Source of the DNA: Actinernus sp. WN-2022
Taxonomy: Eukaryota; Cnidaria; Anthozoa; Actiniaria; Actinernidae
DNA length: 64,000 nt
Direction of reading: 5' to 3'
NCBI GenBank assembly: GCA_030867875.1
Contig: JAOWCC010001634.1
Coordinates: 138,714,365 to 138,778,364, forward strand
A program made the position numbers and the translations under genes. This document shows, in pieces, positions 52,278-63,255 of the stretch. Under the pieces are notes generated by a model. It saw nothing but the letters and a program-made list of their open reading frames with translations, searched no databases and was not told where the DNA came from. The stretch's first letter is position 1. Each line of letters begins with the position of its first letter.

Positions 52278-55200
52278 TCAGTTAATTAACATATTTTTCC
52301 TAACGACGAGGCAGTCGTGTATGTATTTAGCAGCTTGTTTTGCGAACTTATTTGGTGGATTTATGATAAGTTTGAAAAGCTCATTTTCATTCATGTGCCG
52401 GCTGTTAACATTGAATATATTTTCGAAAGTAAGAAATAATTTTCTCCTACGTACATGGTATGTTTTACATTTTAGAATAAAGTGCATTTCATCTTCTACC
52501 CCATTTTTACATAATGGGCATATCTTTTAATTTCTTCAGGTTTCAGGTAGGGTTTCAAATATCTGTAGCGGGTGATTACTTATTCTTATTCGTGTAAGGG
52601 CTTGTCTGTGTTCTATAATAGTTACTTTGCTGAGATAGTCCTCCAGATTATATATTTTTTTATATCCTATATGTTCTTAATTTGTTTCTTTCGTTTTGTT
52701 TTCTTCGTATGTCAGTATGAATCTCGCTGAACCAGTGTTTAATATTTTCCAAAAACTTTTGTCGTTTGCTCTATTGGCGACCACACATTTCCATACCCAT
52801 TAGAAGACAGAATGTATTTTATTTTTTCACTCCAGTAGCTTGGTTTCCGCGAGTTTATACTCTCTGTATATGTAATGTGTGAAAGTTGTGCATTAGTTCT
52901 AGTAGTCAATAATTGTGTCCAGTATTTTATAGCTCGATATGTGTACTCCACTTTGAGAGGTAAACATCCAAGTTCCGCTCGACAAGCATTGTTTGTTGCA
53001 TTTCTAGATACTCCGAGTAACATCTTACAAAATTTGACTTGTACCAATTATAATGGTCATTATCTATTTTGGTTTTGTTTTGATCAGTTCCCCATATTTC
53101 ACTTCCGTATAGCAAGATCGGTTATATAAGTGCGTCAAAGAGTTTGAGTGTAAGCTTAACGTTCGATTTGAAATTGTCACCCATTTATTTTCGTAGTTTA
53201 AATAGTGCCTTCAGAACTACCTTTTTAAGGTTACTGGATACCTTCAAAACGTTTCTGCAGTCTTCAAGTGAATTGATTGCATATAAGAATTTACCGGAAT
53301 TTTTTTAAACTTCGTCTAGTGATTATACAATAACTAATCTCCAAAAGCGTGTGTGCTTGTTTCCGATTTGTTTTTAGTTTTAAAGATATCGGTCCAAGCG
53401 TGATGGCTTGGCAAAAATCATCAATGACTCCACTTTAAACTGCAATAATTTCGCATAGAAAATAGATATCAAAATTCGCACAACGCTTTTGGAGATCAAT
53501 GACCGATTAACTTGACACAAGTGTAATTACTTCGTAAGTATAAAAACCCGGCGCTGGTAATTCGCGTTTATAAACGTCTTCGACATCGGGTTAAAGTGAC
53601 TGTAGTTTTAAATCTAGAGTAATTCCGTATAAAATAACCTTTTACTGGTATTCTTCAGTTATCAACCTTTCCATTGATATATAGGTTCCCATATTTTGTT
53701 CGCCGAGCGCCCGCATAAACGCATTTTTGCGGAAAATAATTTTTGAAGGTATCCAGTAACCTTAAGTTCGTGTTTCGCAAGACTAAAATTTCCGTATGTG
53801 CTAAATGTTAGGCCGAGATATTTGTATTGCTGGACATTTTCTAGTTTTTCCTCTTTATAGTAAAATGTATAATTATTCCGCAATCTTCTCCCGCAGTTAT
53901 TAAATATCATCACTTCAGTTTTCTCGATATTAACTGTAAGTTTTGAGAGATTACAGTATTCTTCTAGTTTTAGCAGGTATTGTTGAAGTCCTTGTGCTGT
54001 CTTAGATAGTATAACTACATCGTCTGCGTAAATTAGACAACTCACTTGAGTGTTTTGTAATTCAACATAGTCTGTTTCTGTTTGTTCCAGTGTTGATGGT
54101 AAATCGCTAATAAAAAGATTGAAAAGGGTGGGGCTCAGCATACATCCTTGTTTTACTCCGCTATGGCATCTGCATGAATTCGTCCGTTGTTGTGTCCCCG
54201 ATTTTTACTGCCGAGATGTCGTTGGTGTACATACTGCATGCGTAGAATAGAGTAGAACTTACCTCCGATGCCAACTTTTCTTATCTTTTGAAATAATTTC
54301 TCTCTTGGTATTTTGTCGAATGCCTTTTTGAAGTCTACAAAGCAATTGAATAATAGATTTTGTTTTTTTCTTCGGTTTAGCTTTCACGTATTTGTCAATA
54401 AAGTATTTTAAGGAGAAAATGATGTCTGTTGTTGCGTGTAGTTTTCTGAAACGTCCTTGTTCACGTTTCAAGACTCCGTTTTGGGTTAGATAGTCGTTCA
54501 GTCGTTCGTTAAGGATTGAAGTAAATAGTTTCCCAAGGCATGACAGGAGTGTTATACCCCTATAATTATCAGTGTTTGTCCGTTCATCTTTCTTATAAAT
54601 TGGGATAATAAATCCATTGTTCCATTCTTGTGGGTACTCTCCAGAGGCCAAAATATTATTAAAGAGCAGACAAAGCGGCTGCATCAATTGGTCTTTCCAC
54701 TCTTTAGTATACCTCGTTTAAAATGTTATCTTTTCCAGGTGATCGGTTATTTTTCAGTTTCTCGATTGCACTCTCTATTTCACTAGGTGTAATTTCAAAA
54801 TCTAGCGATCCAGGCTCGTCGTTTTTTCTTAAATTAGGTTCTTCTATTTCTGTGTTTCCTCAGTTTTGTCGTTTAGTTTCTTAAAGTAGTCATGTAATTA
54901 TGTGCTTTCTATGTGGCATTCTTGGTTATATGTTTTTGATTTTTAAGATTAAATAATTTTCTTAGTTGTTTCCATGTGCTCTTTGTATCTTTACAATCTA
55001 TTCTATCCAATCTGTTTCTTATGTATCGTTGTTTCTTATTTCTACATAAGTATTTAAATTGCCTTTTCTTGCCATGTAGCTTAGTTCTCAACTGTTCGTC
55101 TTTTGGGTTGCGGCATATTTGTTTTCCTAGTGATTCTAAATTACTTTTCTCCGTTTTACATTCGGAATCGAACCATGTTACTGATACCGTTCGGTTTTCT

Positions 55201-55750
55201 GTGTCTTTATATTTTAATCCTGCTTTTTCACTTATTTCAATTAAAGTTTTAGTGAAATTTCGGGTCATTGTGTTTGGATTCTTGTTCTCGCCGTTTAGGA
55301 TTTTTGAGAATTTTGCTTTGTATTCTTCGGTGTTAAGTATTTCAGGTATTTTGTTCATTGCATCTTTGTTCCAAATCAGTTTCCTATGTTTTACTTTGGC
55401 ATGCAGGTTGTCTATTTTTGGCTTTGGTGGCTTCTTCATCTTGAGCATGTACGAGATATGGCAGTGATCAGAAATGTGTGGTTTAAGTATGTTTACTTTT
55501 AAGTAACGGACAAGAGGAAATATGTTAGTACTGGATATTACGTAGTCTACGAGACTGGAGCCGTCGTATTTGAAACAAGTTTTTTTTTCAGTGCTGTCTC
55601 CTCAGTAATATTCTTCCATTTAGAATTCTAAGATTATTTTCTATGCATGCTTCTATTAATAATTCACATGGGGTCCCCCCCCCCCCCCTCTTTACTGTTA
55701 TGCCCGTTAATGTTCCAAACGCCAATGCAAGCCGTAATAACTTCGGCATT
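52278..55750 (-). pseudogene. LINE ORF2: truncated endonuclease, RT, C-terminal region
   Basis: Endonuclease start (CIGVWNINGHNS) is fused by a 14-nt G run to its C-terminal third (NLRILNGR..., SDHCHISYML), so the catalytic middle is deleted. Linker 54909-55448. RT 53766-54720: RGITLLSCLGKLFTSILNER, LSPTLFNLFISDLP, CLIYADDVVILS (YADD present). The C-terminal part continues beyond the TTAA element: PILLYGSEIWG, LGVSRNATNNACRAELGCLP and a terminal DEMHFILKCKTYHVRR-type block to the stop at 52278. Several frameshifts. Confidence 0.8.
53229..53761. mobile_element. TTAA-flanked element in LINE ORF2 (533 bp)
   Basis: TTAA at 53225-53228 and 53762-53765; TIR GGTTACTGGATACCTTCAAA. LINE coding similarity resumes in order on the other side. 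Confidence 0.9.
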
Positions 55751-57329
55751 TTGCTAGTGATAATAAGTGAGACTGATAACTAAGTTAAGTTAACTTAAGT
55801 TATATGTTAAGCTAAGCTAAGTTATAGTTTAGGTTATGTAAGTAAAAGTTGAATTAAAGTCAGATCAAGTTAAATTAAGATAAGTGAACTACTGAGTTCA
55901 GGGTGTAAGTTTAGAGCTAAAAGGAGTCAGTTATAGTAGATCTACGAGTTGAATTATGTACTCAATATAGCCAACAGGGTTGAGCAATACAATGTGTATT
56001 CGACTGTAGTCGTTCTTATCTTTCCTGGAACCAATTTGTGAGGGCTCTCAGAGCTTCACCTATCGTAACTGTTGGCTGGGCAGCATTACTACGTGATAGT
56101 AGCCATTTTCACGAGAATCATTATTGTAATTATAGTATCCGTTGTAATAACTTGTATTATACGGTAAGTGATCGTAAGACTGATATCTACTATAATAATT
56201 TCGATACTGATCATAGTTATGTTCTTCATCATGGTTTTGTGTGGTTCTGTGCGATCTTGTTTCATCACGATCAGATCTTTGATAGGTTCGGCTGGCCTGT
56301 TTTTGTGGGAGGTTTCGTCTTAGCTGGTAGCAGCTAGTTTGTCTTCTTTGTTGTACTCGCAGTCCCATGTGGTTCTTCAAGTTTGCAACAAGTTTCTTTG
56401 TTCCCATTTGGTTGCTGAGGTGTACTTGATCGAAGAATGTTCTTCTGTCGGTCTGCCCGTACTTATCTTGGGTCACCATTCTATTATCTATAAATGTACC
56501 GTACCGTAGTCGGCGACACAGTGTCTGCGATTGTGTGTTAATTTCATCGATGATTGCAATTGCATTCAGTGTAGGTGTCATCTCGGTGGTAGGTTAGCCC
56601 CGAAACAAAGACTTCGGCAGTGTTCCATTTTTCGTGCGCTTTTTCAACAATTGTTTCGATGTTTCTGTATATTTCTTCCTTTGTCTTTTTAGTAACATCA
56701 TTTGTCCCGGTATGTAGAATCACTTGACTGTACTGTACGTACGTGTGCGGTCATTCATGTGCTCGAGATAATTGATCAGCTCAGTGCCTCCTTGAATGTA
56801 CTGCTTATTTACATACTGCTTTGGAGCAAATTTGTTTGGTACGATGCCTCTCAGGATTAAATCAGATAATATTAATATAGAATCATCAGGTATTTCTTGT
56901 CTGGTGAATTCTTCTCTTACAGTGGGCCTTACAGTATCTGCTTGTCTGGTTGTTCTGGAAATTCCGCTACTCTCTGCCATGTGTATTGTATCTCGACTCT
57001 CTGTGTTTCTATCCGATATATCCTGAGATGCAGTTTCTGTTTGTTGTTCCTGTGGGTTCAGTGTGGCGTAGAAGTTTGAGGTATCAATGTTGAAGGCGAT
57101 CGCCGTGTCAACGCTTATGATCGTGGACCTTCGTTACTATTTTACCCTTCGGTTACGTCCAGAGTGTAGAATGTCCCCGCTTTCGGTTGGAGTTGGTGTA
57201 CATTCGGTGATGTTGATCGATCTCTTGTGAATTCGACGATCTCTTGTGAACTTCCACGAGATTTTTCTTTGGGGCTTTAACTTCCCTCGTTAATTTCTTA
57301 TTGGTGTTCTCCAATCCCTTGGTGATAGT

Positions 57330-59371
57330 AAAACAACTAGGCCAATCAACTAGGCCAATCAGTGGGACTTGTATTGACCACATCTATTCAACTATCCCGA
57401 GAGGATAAAAAATACCATGACTCACTACATAGGCCTGGCGGATCATTTACCCATATTCGGCATGCGTTTGTACAGGACTAAAGATTGTTCCCGCCCACAA
57501 GACAAACCTAGCACCATTACTTATCGAAACATGAAACGGTTCGACGAGCAGAATTTTAAAGAAACTTTGACAGAGACACCTTGGTTCACGGCCTTCATTT
57601 TTGATGAAGTAGATGATATGTAGTCCACGTGGGAGCCCTTATTTAACAAAGCACTTGACGCCCATTGTCCTTGGCGGCAGAAACGGGTAGCACGCATAAA
57701 TCAAGCACCATGGATGTCAAAAGGCATCATTCATCAGATAAGGACTAGGGACACGCTGTTAAGACTAGCAGGGCGTTCTAACAATGCGGCTGACTGGGTT
57801 AATTACAGATCTGCGAGGAACAAAGTCGTGAACTTGATCAAGAGTGCGAAGTTTAAGTTCTATAGTGGTTGTTTTGAAAACAGTACAGATAATCCCAGAA
57901 ACATTTGGAAAACAATTAAGTCATCAACAAGGACAAACAACAAAAGAGAAACCGTAAAAAAAATGAAGGATGACAGCACGGTCAGTGATCCCGCAGTAAA
58001 GTTCAACGCTCACTTCGTATCGGTTGCGGATCGGCTGTCAGGGCTTTGTTACCGCAAGTGCCTTTCGATATTTCGAAGATCGAAAACTATGTACTATCAA
58101 GGAAGGATCCCAAAATCACCTTCTCTATTCCTCCTGTTAAAAAAGGGCTTGTTGTCGACAACTTAAGGAACTTAAGTTCTCACAAGGCTATGGGTGTTGA
58201 TAAAATTAGTGCAAGGATGTTGAAGATCGCTGCGCCAATTATCGCCCCGTCGGTAACTAAATTGATGAACTGTTCACTTGGGTCAGCGGTATTCCCTCAA
58301 AGGTAGAAAACCGCTAAAGTTACGCCACTAGGAATCGTTGGACGTATGTGCCTGTGAATCAATAATGATCCTTAGGTTGAAAGATTATGGGCTATATATA
58401 TATATAACTTGTAATAAAGATCCAATGTCTTATGCCAACGGATAGTCCAGCTACAAGTATCCAAGGATTCATAGACGGTGCTTTGCAACTCAAGCATGTT
58501 AAGGCATGGTTTGAACATGAAATCGAGGCTAAAGCTATTTTATTGAATAGAGTGGCTTATGTTTGCCCGAATTCTACAAAAATAGTGGATATCGCTAAGC
58601 TCAGCGTTCTGAGTCGTTTCAACAGATTTTGTTGTAAAATGTCTATCACGTGACCAGCCACGTGATTACAAAATCTGGAAATTTCATCTCAAAATGGGCC
58701 GGTTACACTGCATTTTTAAAGTAACGGTTTCTTGCTTATGTGATTACACTTCTGGTTGTTTCTAAAGATCTGCTTGGAATGGTTGACCCTGATAGATTGT
58801 TAAGGCGAAAATAGAGAAAACAGGTCACGTGACCTGTTCTTGTAGCCAGTTTTCCCCAATTTTCTCACCTACAATGGGAAAATATCAACCATTCCAGACA
58901 GGGATTTACGGACAACCAGAAGTGTAATCAGATAAGCCAGGAATCGTTACTTTAAAAATGCACTGTGACCGGCCCATTTTGAATTCTTTGTTTTATCAGC
59001 CTTAAGATCACGTGACCATCAAAACACGAGAATACCTAACTTAAAATGTTGATACATATGATTGCTGCCTAATTACCGATTTCTATGGTATTTCATTGAA
59101 AAATGACAAAGTTAGCGAATTTAGAGTGTATAACAGAATTGCTGAATAAACCATGCCTTAACATGCTTGAGAAGGAGTTCAATAAGATTAATAAAAAAGG
59201 CAAAGACCGTCAACTTATAACTGTAAAACAATTATTTATATAATTTATAATTTTAATTTTATTAATATAATTCTTATATTCTTAGATTGAGGGCCACAAG
59301 TTTATTAGTGCATGTTATACACTATTTAGTGCTCACCCTCGTAAAATAATGTCTTTATTATTATTATTATT
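57330..59371 (+). mobile_element. CR1/L2-type LINE inserted in LINE ORF1, internally deleted
   Basis: 5-bp TSD ATAGT at 57325-57329 and 59372-59376; ORF1 coiled-coil frame resumes across it. Contents: end of endonuclease (LADHLPIFGMR), linker (57714-58166, RSARNKVVNLIKSAKFKFY), start of RT (SSHKAMGVDKISARMLK, to ~58316). The RT core is then replaced by TIR element 58489-59171. The 3' end has the GAGGG...CCCTC hairpin (59293-59342) and (TTA)n tail. Confidence 0.8.
58489..59171. mobile_element. Palindromic TIR element (683 bp) inside the inner LINE
   Basis: CTCAAGCATGTTAAGGCATG at 58489 is inverted at 59171. An inner inverted pair (TGGGCCGGTTACACTGCATT / AATGCACTGTGACCGGCCCA) spans 58695-58978, and the centre is a perfect 20-bp palindrome AACAGGTCACGTGACCTGTT (58819-58838). 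Confidence 0.8.
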
Positions 59372-60602
59372 ATAGTGACGATTTTTTGTTCATACTCCGT
59401 TCTCAGGGCTTCGACAAGATTGTGTAGTTCGTATTTCGTCTCTTTGATACTCGATTTGAGTTGGCATTCTATGTCTTTTAACTCGATGACTTGTTCGTTT
59501 ATCTCTAGTGATATTGATTCAGCGAAAAGGTCATATTTGTTATTGAATTATTTCTGTTTGTTGCAGAATGTAACAAACTCTTCATATTTTGGGTCGTGTT
59601 CTTGTGTTTCAGACTGACCATCTTTTTCAGGATTCAGACTCTCTATCTGTGATTCCACAATGACGTTCTCTTGAGGTTTGTCTTGATCTTTATCTTGGGC
59701 CGGTGGAGGGATGCTATTTGATGTTTCTTTGAGTGCTTTCTCTGCTTCTTCTTTAGTATAGTAATGAGTATTGTACAAACCTATTGGCTTTTAAGTATCA
59801 ATAAATGAACTTGCCGTTCTCTAGCGATCGACCGTCATGATCGTCTGTATCGTACATAATACGTCACAAAACACATAAGGGCTTTGGTCAACTCCTGAAG
59901 AGTCAAAGCATATCAATGAACTATAATTACTTACTATAAATTTTCCCCAAGAACCTTACAATCTACAGTGCAAGGAAAACATGTGAAAGTTCTGTCAGAT
60001 AACACAACAGCAGTTAGTTATGTAAATGCATAGGGGGGCACAAAATCACCTCCCTGTAACAAAGTTGCTTGTGAGATCTGGTCATTGTGCATTCACACTA
60101 ATACTTGGCTTACAGCCTCACACATACCTGGCATTAAGAACACAGAGGCTGACAGAGAAAGTAGAAATGAAATGAATATTTAATGAAAGAACAGAGTGGC
60201 AGCTGAATCCTGATGTATTTCAGAAGTTGACAGCTGTATGGGGCACACCTAACATAGATCTATTTGCCTCTAGAATAAACACACAGCTACCAGTTTTTGC
60301 ATCATCGAAACCAGATCCAGAAGCAGCATACATTGACGCTTTTACAATGGACTGGAGCAGACTAAAGTTTTACTGTTTCCGCCATGTTCTCTTATTTCCA
60401 GATGTCAAAAGAAAGCGCAGAGGGAACAAGCAGAGGGAATTGTTGTGGCTCCAATTTGGCCGACTCAAGTGGGTGGCCACAGCTGATGAGATTTGTTATG
60501 ATCAGCGTTCAGTATTTTATTTCAACTCAACTACACTTTCAGTTTCGGTATTCAGCTCGTGCTCAGTTCATTCCGACTTGGCGACCAAGCGAAAAAGCAA
60601 AG

Positions 60603-63255
60603 TCAGCGGAACCTCCTTGGATTCTTTACTTGTCTGCCCGACCGAGTCCTCACGCAAGAATCAGCCACCACAGGAATCGGATTTCGGGCCGGAACATCCT
60701 CCCCCACCATAGACACGTCGGTGTCTAGCATAACTTCCTTGGCGCCCTCTTCGACTTTCGATGGTGTCTGCATCACGTTCCTTATCTCGGGTAACTTCCA
60801 GTCTGCTCCAGCTTCTAGCAGATGAACTTTCTGCACAGGTCGATTCAGGAAGCCCTTTGCTGTCTTCACACGTACATTTCTGACAAGTCCGTCCCTAACC
60901 GGGTATAAGTACTCGACCTTAGCTAAAATCCACTTGCTTCTTGGTACCTTATCTTCCGCTACTAAGACTACATCTCCGACCCTTAACGGATCAACTTCGA
61001 GGTGCCATTTCTTTCTAACGTTGAGATTAGGCAAGTATTCCTTTTGCCATCTTTGCCAAAAATGGTCTGCGATACGTTGACGGTACAAGAACCTTTTCTG
61101 AACGTTCAGATCATCTTGACTTCTCTTCGGAAACTCTGGTAGGTGTCCCAGCGAACGTCCGATTAAAAGATGAGCAGGGGTAATTACCATTCCATCTCTT
61201 ATATCGTCTCCAACAAAGGTCAACGGCCTTGAATTGATCTGAGCCTCGATATCCGTTAGAACGGTTTGCAACTCTTGAAACGTAAGCAAGGCCCTTCCAA
61301 TCACTATTCTTAAAGGCCCCTTCAGCATACGACAATAGCGTTCCCACCATCCTCCTTGGTGGCTCACACGTTCAGTTATAAACTTCCACTTCACACCCAA
61401 TGAGGCGAATCGACGCTCAACTGCCTTCCGATCTATCTTCTTCCAAGCCTTCTCGGTTTCGTTATACGCCGCCTTGAGCACCTTGTCTGCTTGGTGAAAC
61501 GACGTTTGATTGTCCGAATGAATCGTCTCACTAATTCCTCTGCGCTTGATCATTCTCTGATACGCATCAAGAAAGATTTCAGTCGTCATATCCGTGGTAA
61601 GTTCTAAGTGGATGGCTCTTGTGTTGCCACAAACAAAAAGGCAGATCCAAGTCTTTCTGGTCTTACTTCCGTCCTTAATGTAAACCGGGCCGGTAAAATC
61701 AATGCCTACATCGACGAATCCAGCATGATCCCAGGTCCTCACTCGCTCACGGGGTAAGTCCCCCATTTTCTGACCTTGAGATGCAGTCTTTCGGTGGCAA
61801 CATAGTAGACAAGTTCCTAGCACTCTCTTTACCTCCCGTCGACCATTTATTATCCAGTAACGCTCACGTAAAATGGCTAATGTCGTCTCGGGTCCCGCAT
61901 GCGCATTCTTTCTGTGAACATCGAGGATAAACTTAGCAACGACTTCATCGTTGTGAGGGAGAATCACCTGATGCTTCGCATCCTCTGATCCTCATCCTCA
62001 TCCTCTGCGCTCTCTCTAAGCGACCACCCACTCGAATCAATCCGTCCATTAACACAGGATCCAAGCTCACGATACGGCTCTTGGCTGTTAAAGGATTTCC
62101 TTCTGATAAAGCTCGATACTCTTCTCTGAAGTGTTGCTTCTGCACAAGTCTTAACCACACGTCTTCGGCTCCCTTTATATCCTCTGCCTTCAACTCTCGC
62201 ACTTCATTCTCCTCTTCTGATACCCTTTTCCACGACAGAATTCTCGCTGTCACCCGTCTGAGTTTATTCCATGTTTCGATGTTTGACGCGAAATATGGGT
62301 ATGCATCACTTAATTGCGTATCATCGACGGTTGATGTTTCTGCTTGTCCGTCTTCATTTTCTTCGCCTGCTTCAGTGTTCAACCGCATTGACTTCGTGAC
62401 GGGCGCTTTCTTCAATTCCACTTCACACTCATCTACGTCAACTAGCTTACTCGAGGGCCATTTTTCCTCATTCAGGGAAAGCCACTCAGGTCCCTTCCAC
62501 CACATGTTAGCAGTCTCCAGCTTCTCCACTGAGATCCCTCGAGTTAAAAGATCACTGGGATTCTCATCACCACTAACATGGTTCCACTTGCTCGGGTCGA
62601 TGGTATCTTGTATCTCCTGAACCCGATTAGCGATGAAGTTCTTCCACGTTCCAGCGGGCTTGCGAAGCCAGTTCAACACTATCATACTATCAGACCAACA
62701 AGCGATTCGTGATATTTCCAGGCTCAGCGCATCCTTCACAAACATCATAAGACGCGTCATGATCAAGGCTCCACACAACTCCAATCTCGGCAAGGACATC
62801 TTCTTTGTCGGGGCAAGCTTATTCTTTGACATCACTAAATCTGTCGCCACTCTTCCTTGGTTATCTTGAAGACGCAGGTATATGGCACCTCCGTAGCATC
62901 GTTCGCTGGCGTCTGAAAACCCATGGAGATGGACATCTACAACTTCTCCGCTATCCTTCTTGAAATATCTCGAGATATGAATTTTACTCAATCTGACAGC
63001 TCCTCCTTTCAGGATTCAATCTTCTGCGACAAACCTCCCGGTAGAGGCTCATCCCAATGCAAACCTTCAATCCATGCATCTTGTAAAAGTATCTTTGCAC
63101 GCACCTTGAACGGAGTATACAAGCCCATAGCGTCAAACGTCGAGGCTAAAGAAGACAACATGCTTCTCTTGGACTTCACTTCCGCTGTCTGTTTATGAGG
63201 CAGGACCTTAAAGTAAAGGGTATCATCTGCGGTGTTCCAAGATACACCTAACGTT
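60603..63255 (-). pseudogene. pol: BEL/Pao pol: RT end, RNase H, integrase, DUF5641-like tail
   Basis: Minus-strand order: RT end/connection ~63009-63255 (LGVSWNTADDTLYFKVLP, TFDAMGLYTPF); RNase H 61985-62991 (HGFSDASERCYGGAIYLR, LELCGAL, CWSDSMIVLNW, GDENPSDLLTRG); integrase 60603-61967 (zinc-finger-like start, DVGIDFTGPVYIKDG, TIHSDNQTSF, GGWWER) and a C-terminal DRVLV-type domain, stop at 60603. Breaks: TGA in place of a Trp-type codon and a frameshift near 62995-63005, and a frameshift in a GAGGAT microsatellite near 61985. RT active site, protease, gag and 5' LTR are missing because another LINE cuts in at ~63256. The 3' LTR was not delimited. Confidence 0.9.

Larger units (their letters stand above)
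56060..59778 (-). pseudogene. LINE ORF1: coiled coil plus SGNH/GDSL esterase-like domain
   Basis: N-terminus at 59778 (MYNTHYYTKEEAEKALKE), then a heptad-rich coiled coil (SLEINEQVIELKDIECQLKS), interrupted at 59371/57330 and resuming ITKGLENTNKKL. SGNH domain ~56980-56380: block I SILILSDLILRG (catalytic Ser position reads Leu), HTGTNDVTKK (GTND block), and the terminal DQVHL-type block. The tail is Tyr/Asn/Arg-rich. Frameshifts occur at ~56720 and ~56580. Esterase-like ORF1 proteins are established in CR1/L2-related LINEs. Confidence 0.75.
52120..59870 (-). mobile_element. LINE with SGNH-type ORF1, inserted in DIRS and itself interrupted
   Basis: Minus-strand order: ORF1 (59778 to ~56060, with LINE insertion 57330-59371), then ORF2 (~55750 to 52278, with TTAA element 53229-53761). 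The 3' UTR ends near 52120. Exact ends are set only by where DIRS coding stops (52110) and resumes (59878). Confidence 0.75.
49390..60515 (+). mobile_element. DIRS-like retrotransposon pol, broken by nested insertions
   Basis: Coding blocks on the plus strand: 49398-49898 (RT: LSSVPGYFTKILKPVYCTL, YIDGSYL, IGTLVSSLPGVQFGQLHYRA); 51873-52110 (NAKADLTWCMVRECLTSRKP); 59878-60515 (GLWSTPEESKHINEL, VKVLSDNTTAVSYVNA, ASHIPGIKNTEAD, GTPNIDLFASRINTQLPVFA, APIWPTQV). This is the RT-RNase H order of DIRS1-like elements. The RT active site reads YIDG instead of YIDD, and stops and frameshifts occur, so it is dead. Insertions: a TIR element (49899-51872) and a 7.7-kb LINE (~52120-59870). No tyrosine recombinase or terminal repeats seen. 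Confidence 0.8.

Noticed and set aside
60490..60602. 3' LTR of the BEL element
   Set aside because: TGTTATGATC near 60497 could start an LTR, but no second LTR is available to confirm either boundary.
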